Assembly (NCBI GenBank): GCA_019753105.1
Contig: JAIELJ010000012.1
Coordinates: 1-64,000 of the forward strand
Reading direction: 5' to 3'
From: Hyphomonadaceae bacterium
GTDB lineage: Bacteria > Pseudomonadota > Alphaproteobacteria > Caulobacterales > Aquidulcibacteraceae
DNA: 64,000 bases
Under the pieces are notes generated by a model, which was not told the origin of the DNA, did not search any database, and saw nothing but the letters and a program-made list of their open reading frames with translations. A program made the position numbers and the translations under genes. Position 1 is the stretch's first letter. Each line of letters starts with the position of its first letter. Positions 8,999 to 16,509 of the stretch are shown here, one piece after another.

Positions 8999-9775
8999 TC
9001 ACCAGCAGGAATATCCGCCGTCCACTAGGACTACAGACCCAGTCATGAGGCTAGCAGCGTCTGACGCTAGGAAGAGGATGACCGAGGCGACCTCTTCAGG
9101 CTCGCCCAGGCGTCCCATCGGCGTCCCGTCGATCCAGCGCCGGTACATCTCACTCGTCTGATCCGCGAACGCGTTGAGCGGCGTGCGGATGTAAGTCGGC
9201 GCCACTGCGTTCACGCGCACGCCGCGCGCGGCCCATTCCGCCGCGAGCGACTTGGTCAGCTGATGGACCGCCGCTTTCGAGGCGTTGTAGTAAGACTGCG
9301 GCTGTGGTCGGTTGACGATGAAACCTGACATCGACCCGACATTGACGATCGTGCCCGCTCCGCGCGCCAGCATGTGCTTGCCGAACGCGCGCGCGCACCA
9401 GAACGTGCCGTTGACGTTCACATCGAGCACATTGAGCCAGTGCTCGTCGGCGACATCCTCCGCCGCCGTTTCGCTGCGTGCGATGCCGGCATTGTTGACC
9501 AGAATGTCGATGCGCCCGTGCCGCGCCGCGATGTCATCCGCGACCGCTGCAACACGCGCGCTATCGGTGACATCCATCACCACGCCATCGATGCTGAAAC
9601 TTCTTTTGGCCGCCAACGCAGTGATCGCCGCGTCGATATCCTTTTGATCGCGGTCGGCGATGATCACGCGTGCGCCGGCTTCTGCGAGTGCTTCTGCGGT
9701 TGAAAAGCCGATCCCGCGCGCGCCGCCAGTGATGACGGCCACGCGGTCCGTCAGCTTGAATTTGTCCAGGTACAT
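8999..9775 (-). CDS. Short-chain dehydrogenase/reductase (SDR)
   Basis: The 258-residue classical SDR carries the nucleotide-binding TGGARGIG (residues 17-24), NNAG, the catalytic Ser in VGSMSG, and Tyr and Lys in YYNASK. It also has the C-terminal SVVLVDGG common to 3-oxoacyl-ACP-reductase-like enzymes. It would oxidise or reduce a hydroxyl/keto group with NAD(P). It starts nine bases after the end of the carboxylesterase gene, so the two are co-transcribed. An alcohol released by ester cleavage is a plausible substrate, but this is inferred from context only. Confidence 0.93.
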   Translation of the reverse strand: MYLDKFKLTDRVAVITGGARGIGFSTAEALAEAGARVIIADRDQKDIDAAITALAAKRSFSIDGVVMDVTDSARVAAVADDIAARHGRIDILVNNAGIARSETAAEDVADEHWLNVLDVNVNGTFWCARAFGKHMLARGAGTIVNVGSMSGFIVNRPQPQSYYNASKAAVHQLTKSLAAEWAARGVRVNAVAPTYIRTPLNAFADQTSEMYRRWIDGTPMGRLGEPEEVASVILFLASDAASLMTGSVVLVDGGYSCW

Positions 9776-9783
9776 TGCAGACC

Positions 9784-11317
9784 TCAGCCGAGAATGCGCT
9801 CTGCCGGGAAGGGCGCTTCGGGTGCCGCCTTATCGGTGGCGGGGTCGTAAACGATGCGCTGGGCGTCATAGGCTGGCCAGGGCAGTGCGCCCGTCTTGGC
9901 GAACTCAACCCAGATCGCATTCATGCGCGTAGCAATTTCCTGCGGCGGGTTCGCGCCCGCAAGGCCACGCGGGCCGTCAACGGTGCTCAGCGTATCGAAC
10001 ACAAACGGCAGTTCGATCGCGTGGCACGCGCCGAGCGTTCCGCCATAAGCGGGCAGAGCGCCAAGAGAAATCATAGACGTGCGTGCGTCCGCGATGCGCT
10101 GCCGCAAAGCGCCGTGCGGGCAGGCGGAAGACCAAATCGGTCAGCGCTTCGGTGAATGCATCGCCTGGGCGTTTGCCTTTATCCTTGATGCCGTATGCGC
10201 GGAGAATCTCTTTCGCCTTTGGCTCAGCCTTGCGTGTGACGAAATTAGCTAGAAATGAGCCGATCTTCTTACGCAGCCCGCTCGGCACGAAATAGAGGTT
10301 CATCTCTTCCGTGTTGGTGCCGACGATCAGCTCGATCTCAGCGCCCACGCCTTGCTTCAGCGCATCGACTGGATGCAGCGGCAGCACGTCATCGCCATAG
10401 ACGGGCAGGAACTTGCTCAGCCCAAAAGCCGGCTCGCGCCCGTCAGGATTACGCAGATCGATGTTGGCCGTCGGCAGAGACACCTTGCGCAAGGCTGCAA
10501 CGCATTCGGCGAAGCTTTTGCTCTTAAAGCCCTCAACCGTCGGCGCGATCTTCAGTATTTTCGCCAGCTTCTTCACTAGGCGCTGAGCGATCGGGATCGG
10601 CCGCACCATGTCGCCATGCCCGCTCTGGACGATCGCACGCTTAAACAAGCCCTTCGCTAACGGCGAGGCGACGAGGTTCGCCACCGACATTGCGCCCGCG
10701 GACTCACCGAAAATCGTGACGTTTCCCGCATTTCCGCCAAACGCTGCTATGTTGTCCCGCACCCAGGCAAGCGCAAAAATCTGATCGCGCAGGCCAAGGT
10801 TCGTTGGCGCGCCTGGGATCGGCAGGAAGCCTTCGACACCGAGCCGGTAATTGATCGTCACGAGCACAACGCCAGCCCGCGCGAACGCCGTGCCGTCATA
10901 AACATCCGCAGCACCCGCACCGCCCGTGAACGCGCCGCCATGAATGAACACCATGACTGGCGCGTCCGCTGCGTTCTCCGGCGCCCACACATTCAGGACC
11001 AGGAAGTCATCGCCCTGCACTTGGTTGCCGCCAATCAGCGGTTCGATGCCCACGCCGGGGAGGACCTTCTCCGTTTCTTCGGGCGTTAGGGTCGGCTGCG
11101 GCGCGATGTGGCCGCGCTGCGTTGCATCGCGCACGCCGCTCCAAGCCGCGGGCGCTCGCGGCAAAGCAAAGCGCAAAGCGCCAACGGGCGCTGCCGCATA
11201 GGGCACCCCTAGAAAGCGCCGCACCGCGCCGTCAGAAGCGCCACGGATTTCGCCCGCCGCGATGCGGACAACAGCGGCGGAATCTCTCGCCGCCAGAGTG
11301 GAAGCTGGTTGAGTCAT
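9784..11317 (-). pseudogene. Type-B carboxylesterase with a frameshift before the catalytic His
   Basis: The first frame (11317 down to about 10055) encodes a carboxylesterase of the para-nitrobenzyl-esterase/cholinesterase family. It has the oxyanion loop HGGAFTGG, nucleophile GESAGA and an acid region near NTEEMN. After YDFSWRS the frame turns into Arg-rich nonsense and stops at 9977. The expected end (PAYGGTLGACHAIELPFVF, with the catalytic His, to PAERILG) continues in the next frame and stops at 9784. Removing one base around 10051-10057 restores a single protein of about 510 residues. Either the gene is inactive in this strain or the read has a one-base error. It precedes the SDR gene in an operon. 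Confidence 0.87.
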
Positions 11318-11728
11318 GAGTGGACCGTGACGCCCGAACGCGCGCGCGACCAGCCCTCACGCTTTGCCTCGCGGCACAATCATGGTGCGCCAAGGGCTGC
11401 GCGTTTCGTCGCGGGGCTTGGGAAATGACTCGTGTTTAACCCGTTTTTCGACGGATAACCCTGGCGAAAGATCGCTGAAAACCTAGCTTTATCCCCTGAG
11501 GCCTAGGCCATTCGGCGGCGTATTCTGCGCCCCGATCAGGAATTCGTGATCGGAATTGCGCCTCTGACGCAACCCCGCCATATCCGCGCCTCGCTCGTCG
11601 TTCAGTGTGACGACGCTGCGAAGCGATCAGGGGGCTGACGCAAGGCGCGAAGCGGATTTCGCGCGACCGGTTCCCCGGGGCCATTGAGCCCAACCCCGGA
11701 AACCGACTGAGAGAAGTGGTGGAGCTGT
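11318..11728. other. Divergent intergenic region between the carboxylesterase and a small conserved gene
   Basis: The 411-bp gap separates two outward-facing genes and should hold both promoters. I see one inverted repeat, CCGATCA (11532-11538) and TGATCGG (11547-11553), separated by 8 bp, which could be an operator. The ACCTATCNGATAGGT operator of the neighbouring locus is absent here. A minus-strand open frame at 11436-11693 is Arg-rich without family features, and I do not regard it as a gene. Confidence 0.4.
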
Positions 11729-11974
11729 ATGGATCACGATTTCTGCAATGTTGATGGTGCGCGGCGCCTGAAGCAGCGGATTGAAGAATATTGGCGCGAA
11801 CGTGGGTTCACCGTCGAAGTTAAGCTTATAGAAGCGGGCTTCGTAGCGGCGATGCGTTCAGCGCGAACCGATGTCCGCAGTGACATGGTCAATGGTTTTC
11901 CGACCAAGCGCGGCGAAGACGATGATCGAGGCCGTTCGGGCCCTAACCGTCGCGGCTTGATGGAAGTCGCGTAA
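11729..11974 (+). CDS. Small conserved hypothetical protein
   Basis: The 81-residue soluble protein starts MDHDFCNVDGARRLKQRIEE. Its first 60 residues look well structured: an amphipathic helix (ARRLKQRIEEYWRERG), a strand (FTVEVKLIEAGF) and the segment VRSDMVNGFP. A polar tail follows. The RLxxRIxxYW...VRSDMVNGxP pattern resembles short uncharacterised alphaproteobacterial proteins, but I cannot name the function. GGTGGAG lies upstream of the ATG. It stands alone between the catabolic locus and gph. Confidence 0.75.
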   Translation: MDHDFCNVDGARRLKQRIEEYWRERGFTVEVKLIEAGFVAAMRSARTDVRSDMVNGFPTKRGEDDDRGRSGPNRRGLMEVA

Positions 11975-11991
11975 GCGCCGCCCCTGGCGGG

Positions 11992-12684
11992 TTACGGGCG
12001 CGCCGCGAGCAAGCGGCGGCAGGCCGGCGCTAAGTCTGCGTATTGATCCAGAACGACATCGGCGCCGAGTTGCTCGGCGCCGACATCGTTATAGCCGTGC
12101 CGATAGACAATCACTGGCGCGCCCGCGCCGCGTGCTGAAGCCACATCCGCGACGCTGTCGCCAATCATCACAGAGCGGCGCACCACGCCCCCGGCGGCTG
12201 CAACCGCCGCCCGATAGTGGTCGGGATGCGGCTTCCGGTCGGGGACAGCGTCGGCGCCGATCACCGCCGAGAAGTGTCGGCTAAGATCCAGAGCATCGAG
12301 CAATTGTGTCGAGAGCGCCGTGCGCTTGTTGGTGCATACGGCGAACTTCGCGCCAAGCGACGCCAGGGTCTCCAGCGCGTCCACGATGCCCGGGAACACC
12401 GTCGTGTGCCTGGCGATGTCGGCGGCGTAGAAGCGGACAAACTCTTCCGTGAGTTCATCCAGCCGCGCGGGCGCGAAATTGATACCGTGCCTAGCGGACG
12501 CGCGCTCTATCAGGACGCGCGCGCCTTGCCCCACCATCTGGCGGACCGTCTCCAGTCTCACCCGCGGCAGGCCCTCGAGGTCCATGGTTTCGTTCAGCGC
12601 CCGCACCAAGTCCGGCGCGCTATCGACGAGCGTGCCGTCGAGGTCGAAAACGATGGTGGCGCCGGCCAATTCGCCGCTGGTCAT
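11992..12684 (-). CDS. gph: Phosphoglycolate phosphatase (HAD superfamily)
   Basis: The 230-residue HAD hydrolase shows motif I FDLDGTLVDS near the N-terminus, motif II in CTNKR, motif III Lys in DRKPHPD and motif IV IGDSVADV. A helical cap domain lies between motifs I and II. It fits phosphoglycolate phosphatase, which removes 2-phosphoglycolate made during DNA repair or photorespiration-like metabolism. Related HAD phosphatases (pyrophosphatase PpaX, phosphonatase) cannot be fully excluded. It is transcribed divergently from glmU, whose start lies 62 bp away. Confidence 0.88.
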   Translation of the reverse strand: MTSGELAGATIVFDLDGTLVDSAPDLVRALNETMDLEGLPRVRLETVRQMVGQGARVLIERASARHGINFAPARLDELTEEFVRFYAADIARHTTVFPGIVDALETLASLGAKFAVCTNKRTALSTQLLDALDLSRHFSAVIGADAVPDRKPHPDHYRAAVAAAGGVVRRSVMIGDSVADVASARGAGAPVIVYRHGYNDVGAEQLGADVVLDQYADLAPACRRLLAARP

Positions 12685-12746
12685 GGGATGCCCCGTTGCG
12701 GTCTATCCGCTAAGATACACTTAGGATTCGGACAAGCGGAGCGCGT

Positions 12747-14111
12747 ATGAGCCGGGCGCGGGCAGCGATCATTTTGGCGGCGGGCCAAGGCACGCGGATG
12801 AAGTCCGCACTGCCGAAAGTGCTGCATGAAGTCGGCGGCCGCGCCATGCTCGATTGGGCGATCGCGGCGGCGGCGAAAACCGGCGCGTCCAAAACGATCG
12901 TCGTGACAGGCGTTCATTCGCCAGCCGTTGGCGAACATGTCGCCAAAGTCTTGGGGCCCGGCGCGACCGCGACGCAGGATCCCCCGCTCGGCACCGCCCA
13001 CGCTGTGCGCGCAGCTGAAAACGCCCTCGCCGGTTTCGATGGCGACGTCATCATTCTTTACGGCGACGCGCCGTTCGTGCCGCCCGAGCGCATCGAGGAG
13101 ATGTTCGCCATGCGCGCAGCGCACGGCGGCTTGGTGGTTCTGGGCTTCAAGGCCGCTGACCCGACAGGCTATGGCCGCTTGATGCTGAGCGCCGATGGCG
13201 TCGTCGAACGCATCGTCGAGCACAAGGACGCCAGCGAAGCCGAGCGCGCCAATCGGCTCTGCAATTCCGGCGTCATGTGCGCCGACGCCAAGACACTCTT
13301 TCAGCTGCTCGCACAGGTTAAGAACGAGAACGTCAAAGGTGAGTATTATCTCACAGACGTTGTCGGCCTCGGCCGTGCTGCTGGCCAGAAGACACAAGTG
13401 CTGATCGGTGAAGAATCCGATGCGCTCGGTGTGAACTCAAAAGTTGAACTCGCCGCAGCGGAAGCGGGCTTCCAGCGCCGCGCACGGATTGCTGCGATGG
13501 AAGCAGGCGTCACGCTGATAGATCCCGATACAGTGTTCTTCAGCTACGACACCGCGATCGCGCCTGATGTCGTGATTGAGCCGAACGTTTTCTTCGGGAA
13601 GGGCGTGAAGATCGGCAACGGCGCGCGCATCCACGCGTTTTGTCACTTCGAGAAAACCGAAATCGGGGAGAACGCCGAGATCGGGCCGTTCGCGCGTTTC
13701 CGCCCCGGCTCGAAGCTCGGCAAGAAAACCAAGATCGGCAATTTCGTCGAAGTGAAGAACTCGACTCTCGGCGAAGGCGCGAAGGCGAGCCATCTTGCCT
13801 ACATTGGTGATGCCGACGTCGGCGCGCGCGCCAATGTCGGCGCAGGCACGATCGTCTGCAATTACGACGGCTTCGATAAATATCGTACCACAATTGGCGA
13901 AGACGCCTTCATCGGCTCCGACACCGCACTTGTTGCGCCTGTGCGTGTAGGCGACCGCGCTTACACCGGCACCGGCAGCGTCATCACCAAGGATGTCCCC
14001 GACGGCGCACTGGGCGTCGCGCGTGGACGGCAGACCAATCTCGATGGTTGGGCCGATAAAAACCGCGCCAAAAAACTGGCGGAGAAGGCTGCGAAGAAAG
14101 ACAAAGCATGA
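12747..14111 (+). CDS. glmU: Bifunctional UDP-GlcNAc pyrophosphorylase / glucosamine-1-phosphate acetyltransferase
   Basis: The 454-residue protein begins with the nucleotidyltransferase signature LAAGQGTRMKSALPKVLHEV. It continues with DPPLGTAHAV and LYGDAPF and switches around residue 230 to a left-handed beta-helix of hexapeptide repeats (AEIGPFARFRPG, GAGTIVCNYDGFDKYRT). It acetylates glucosamine-1-phosphate and converts the product to UDP-GlcNAc for peptidoglycan and LPS. The C-terminus is Lys/Ala-rich. The stop overlaps the rpiA start by ATGA, so the two genes are co-translated. Confidence 0.97.
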   Translation: MSRARAAIILAAGQGTRMKSALPKVLHEVGGRAMLDWAIAAAAKTGASKTIVVTGVHSPAVGEHVAKVLGPGATATQDPPLGTAHAVRAAENALAGFDGDVIILYGDAPFVPPERIEEMFAMRAAHGGLVVLGFKAADPTGYGRLMLSADGVVERIVEHKDASEAERANRLCNSGVMCADAKTLFQLLAQVKNENVKGEYYLTDVVGLGRAAGQKTQVLIGEESDALGVNSKVELAAAEAGFQRRARIAAMEAGVTLIDPDTVFFSYDTAIAPDVVIEPNVFFGKGVKIGNGARIHAFCHFEKTEIGENAEIGPFARFRPGSKLGKKTKIGNFVEVKNSTLGEGAKASHLAYIGDADVGARANVGAGTIVCNYDGFDKYRTTIGEDAFIGSDTALVAPVRVGDRAYTGTGSVITKDVPDGALGVARGRQTNLDGWADKNRAKKLAEKAAKKDKA

Positions 14112-14812
14112 CCGACGCCGATCTCGCCAAGTTCAACGCCGCGCAAGCAGCGCTCGATTACATCAAGGACGGCATGATCGTTGGCCTTGGCACCGGCTCG
14201 ACGTCCGCGCACTTCGTGCGCGCGCTGGGTGAACGCGTGCGGCAGGGCTTGCGCGTTAAGGGCGTGCCGACCTCCGAAGCGACGCGCAATCTCGCCGAGC
14301 AAGTCGGCGTGCCGCTGATCGAGATTTCGCAAGTCACCGCCATCGATGTGGACGTTGATGGCGCCGATGAAGTCGATCCGGCGTTCCGTCTCGTAAAGGG
14401 CGGCGGCGGGGCGCTGCTGCGCGAGCGGATCGTGGCGGCGGCCTCAAAGCGCATGGTCGTCATCGCTGATGAGAGCAAGTGGGTCGAAACGCTCGGCGCT
14501 TTCCCGCTGCCGGTTGAAGTCACGCGTTTCGGCTTTGCCCTCACACAAGAACGTGTCGCCGAGGCGCTGCGCAAAACCGGCTGCGCCGGCGATGAAGTCG
14601 TGCTCCGCGTCAGCGGCAAGGCTAACGAGCCGGTGATCACCGATGGCGGCAATTACATCTTGGACGCTCACGTTCAACGCATCGCCAACGCCGAAGCGCT
14701 CGCCGCCGAACTGCAAGCGATCGCCGGCGTCGTCGAGCACGGCCTCTTCATCGGCCTGGCGCAAACCGTAATTCTCGGCAAAGCCAAAGGCGCCGAGGTA
14801 AAGACCCTCTAA
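14108..14812 (+). CDS. rpiA: Ribose-5-phosphate isomerase A
   Basis: The 234-residue protein carries the RpiA signatures GLGTGSTSAHFV (phosphate loop), DVDGADEVDP (catalytic Asp region) and KGGGGALLREKI-like KGGGGALLRERI. It interconverts ribose-5-phosphate and ribulose-5-phosphate in the pentose phosphate pathway. Translation is probably coupled to glmU through the 4-base overlap. Its stop overlaps the stop of the convergent SET-domain gene by 4 bases. Confidence 0.97.
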   Translation: MTDADLAKFNAAQAALDYIKDGMIVGLGTGSTSAHFVRALGERVRQGLRVKGVPTSEATRNLAEQVGVPLIEISQVTAIDVDVDGADEVDPAFRLVKGGGGALLRERIVAAASKRMVVIADESKWVETLGAFPLPVEVTRFGFALTQERVAEALRKTGCAGDEVVLRVSGKANEPVITDGGNYILDAHVQRIANAEALAAELQAIAGVVEHGLFIGLAQTVILGKAKGAEVKTL

Positions 14813-15345
14813 GCGGCCTTCTTCTTCTTTGCCGTGGCGTTGGTGGCTTTCTTGCCGGCCATCTTCTTAGCCAGCGTCTTTTTCTTCGGCGCCTTGCCGC
14901 TGCGCTTGGCTTCGCATTTCGGGCAGGCGCAGACTTCCTTCAGATAGGCGTTGAAATACGCCTTGCCGTAATCGTAGGCGATCTCTTCGCCCGGCTTGAT
15001 CTTGCGCAGGGCGTGGATGAACACGCGCGCTTTATGGATGTTCGGCTCGGCGTTCGGGCGGCACGAATGATTGATGTAGCGCGCCGTGTTCCAGCGCGGC
15101 GAACCGTCGATGGTTTTGCGCGCGTTCACTTCGAACAAGTAGAGCGAATTGATCGTCTCTTCCTCGTCCTTGGAAATTTGCGGCCCGACATATTCGATGA
15201 TGCAAGCGCCCTTCGGGATTTCGCTCTCGGCATAGAGGCCGAGACCCGTCTTCGACCGCCCAACCCGAAGTTCGAAATCGCCGGGCACGTAGCTCTTCCG
15301 GACAGCCTTCTTTTTCGCCGATTTCTTCTTCGTCTTAGTCGCCAT
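14809..15345 (-). CDS. SET-domain protein with Lys/Ala-rich tails (putative protein lysine methyltransferase)
   Basis: The protein of about 178 residues has a Lys-rich N-terminal tail, then a SET domain: GRSKTGLGLYAESEIPKG, the cofactor-site core RYINHSCRPNAEPN and the catalytic-Tyr motif GEEIAYDYG. A post-SET-like Cys cluster (CACPKC) follows, then a histone-H1-like tail of Lys, Ala and Thr. SET proteins transfer methyl from S-adenosylmethionine to protein lysines. The basic tails suggest it works on or near DNA. I chose ATG 15345; a GTG and a TTG just upstream are in frame. The bacterial target is unknown. Confidence 0.85.
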   Translation of the reverse strand: MATKTKKKSAKKKAVRKSYVPGDFELRVGRSKTGLGLYAESEIPKGACIIEYVGPQISKDEEETINSLYLFEVNARKTIDGSPRWNTARYINHSCRPNAEPNIHKARVFIHALRKIKPGEEIAYDYGKAYFNAYLKEVCACPKCEAKRSGKAPKKKTLAKKMAGKKATNATAKKKKAA

Positions 15346-15521
15346 CACCAAACCGTTCTGTTTGCATCGCCGCGTTCACGCGTCCTCTAAAATGTCGAGG
15401 AGTCGCAAAACAGCAAGAGCCGCTTTCGCGCCACGCTCTATGGAATGACTCGGCCAAGCTGTGTGATGCATTGATGCCGCAAGCAGCCGGCGACCGGTGC
15501 TCGCCTCCGCGTAGCGAAGGA

Positions 15522-15596
15522 TGGCTGGGGTGCTAGGGATCGAACCTAGGAATGGCGGTACCAAAAACCGCTGCCTTACCGCTTGGCGACACCCCA
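15522..15596 (-). tRNA. tRNA-Gln (anticodon UUG)
   Basis: The minus strand folds into a full cloverleaf of 75 nt including an encoded CCA. The acceptor stem TGGGGTG pairs with CACCCCA, the D arm reads GCCAAGCGGTAAGGC, the anticodon stem is GCGGT/ACCGC with loop TTTTGGT, and the T loop is TTCGATC. The loop gives anticodon TTG, reading CAA glutamine codons. Confidence 0.96.
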
Positions 15597-15655
15597 AAAC
15601 CGGCGAAGCGCGTACTTAGAGGGCGTCGCTGACCGATGCAACAGCGCCTATGCCG

Positions 15656-15696
15656 CACAAAAACCGAAACGGGGACGGCTCGTTAAAGCCGTCCCC
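15656..15696 (-). terminator. Rho-independent terminator after tRNA-Pro
   Basis: On the minus strand a perfect 10-bp stem (GGGGACGGCT/AGCCGTCCCC, 15671-15696, 6-base loop) is followed by the T-rich stretch GTTTCGGTTTTTG. It begins 9 bases after the tRNA-Pro CCA end, so it ends that transcript before the tRNA-Gln gene. Confidence 0.88.
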
Positions 15697-15704
15697 GCGA
15701 ATTC

Positions 15705-15781
15705 TGGTCGGAGTAGCAAGATTCGAACTTACGACCCCCACGTCCCGAACGTGGTGCTCTACCAGGCTGAGCTATACTCCG
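15705..15781 (-). tRNA. tRNA-Pro (anticodon CGG)
   Basis: A 77-nt cloverleaf with encoded CCA lies on the minus strand. The acceptor stem CGGAGTA pairs with TACTCCG, the D arm is GCTCAGCCTGGTAGAGC, the anticodon stem is CCACG/CGTGG with loop TTCGGGA, and the T loop is TTCGAAT. The anticodon CGG reads CCG proline codons. A strong terminator follows. Confidence 0.96.
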
Positions 15782-15850
15782 GAGGTCGCGGCTTATAGAG
15801 GGCGCTTTCGCCGCTGGCAATCGGTCGAACGCCCGCCCAACGATGCGCTT

Positions 15851-16321
15851 TCAGCCGCCAAGACCCCAAGTCTGGAAGGCAAACCAGAGACCCGCAATTG
15901 CAAGGCAAGCTAGTAGACCCCAGCGAGCCGCTTCCGCCAATGCGTGCACGATCTCGCGGGCAAAACCCAGCATCGATGCGGCCAGCGTGACTGCGAACGC
16001 GCCGCCCACGGCAAGCCAGATCTCGAATTCGCCTAGTCCGCCATCAACAGCGGCAAGCCAAGCCAAATAGGCCATCGCGCCTGCCATCAGAAAACGCACC
16101 AATGCCTTGAGAAAGGCGCTGCTGGCTTTGTGATGATCGAAGCGCCGCGCCGGTGTGTCGACAGGCGGCGGGCCATGATATTCCGGCGGGTAAGTCTCGG
16201 TTGGCGTCGCCAAATCCCGGCGCAAGCGCCGCCAAGCTTCGGCCTCAAGCTCAGCGCGTAGCTGCTGCTCGTGCATCCAGTCGTCGCTGGCTATTGCCGA
16301 TCTTGCACGAAACATCGCCAT
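15851..16321 (-). CDS. Hypothetical inner-membrane protein with three hydrophobic segments
   Basis: From Met at 16321 the product has about 156 residues. A charged N-terminal half (EQQLRAELEAEAWRRLRRDL, Pro-rich PPEYHGPPP) precedes three hydrophobic segments starting near FLMAGAMAYLAWL, IWLAVGGAFAVTLAASML and WGLLACLAIAGLWFAF. I do not recognise the family. The frame stays open to 16387, with alternative starts at 16348 and 16315. The reading is likely real because the membrane segments are well formed and nothing codes on the other strand. Confidence 0.65.
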   Translation of the reverse strand: MAMFRARSAIASDDWMHEQQLRAELEAEAWRRLRRDLATPTETYPPEYHGPPPVDTPARRFDHHKASSAFLKALVRFLMAGAMAYLAWLAAVDGGLGEFEIWLAVGGAFAVTLAASMLGFAREIVHALAEAARWGLLACLAIAGLWFAFQTWGLGG

Positions 16322-16420
16322 CCCGCCGCGGGCTTCCCAAGGACCCATAATGCCACAACGCGTGAAACGGGAAATATGCAGCGACACTAAGCGGTTAGCT
16401 GCGCTTCACCACCCGGGTTT

Positions 16421-16477
16421 TATCATTAATCGATAAAAGCGCTTGCCTTCCCGGCCTCTCCATATCATTTTTCGATA
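16421..16477. promoter_or_regulatory. Two TATC-N7-GATA boxes spaced 42 bp apart upstream of sppA
   Basis: TATCATTAATCGATA (16421-16435) and TATCATTTTTCGATA (16463-16477) share TATCATTNNTCGATA, an inverted repeat TATC-N7-GATA. Start-to-start spacing is 42 bp, close to four DNA turns, so bound proteins would lie on the same face. The AT-rich boxes lie 33-89 bp before the sppA TTG start and also near the divergent membrane gene. The regulator is unknown; I do not match them to a named consensus. Confidence 0.5.
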
Positions 16478-16509
16478 AATCGCCGTGGGCGGCGCGCCGG
16501 AGTAGGGCC

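Noticed and set aside
11436-11693. 85-residue minus-strand frame in the 411-bp gap
   Set aside because: Arg-rich composition, no ribosome site or recognisable motif.
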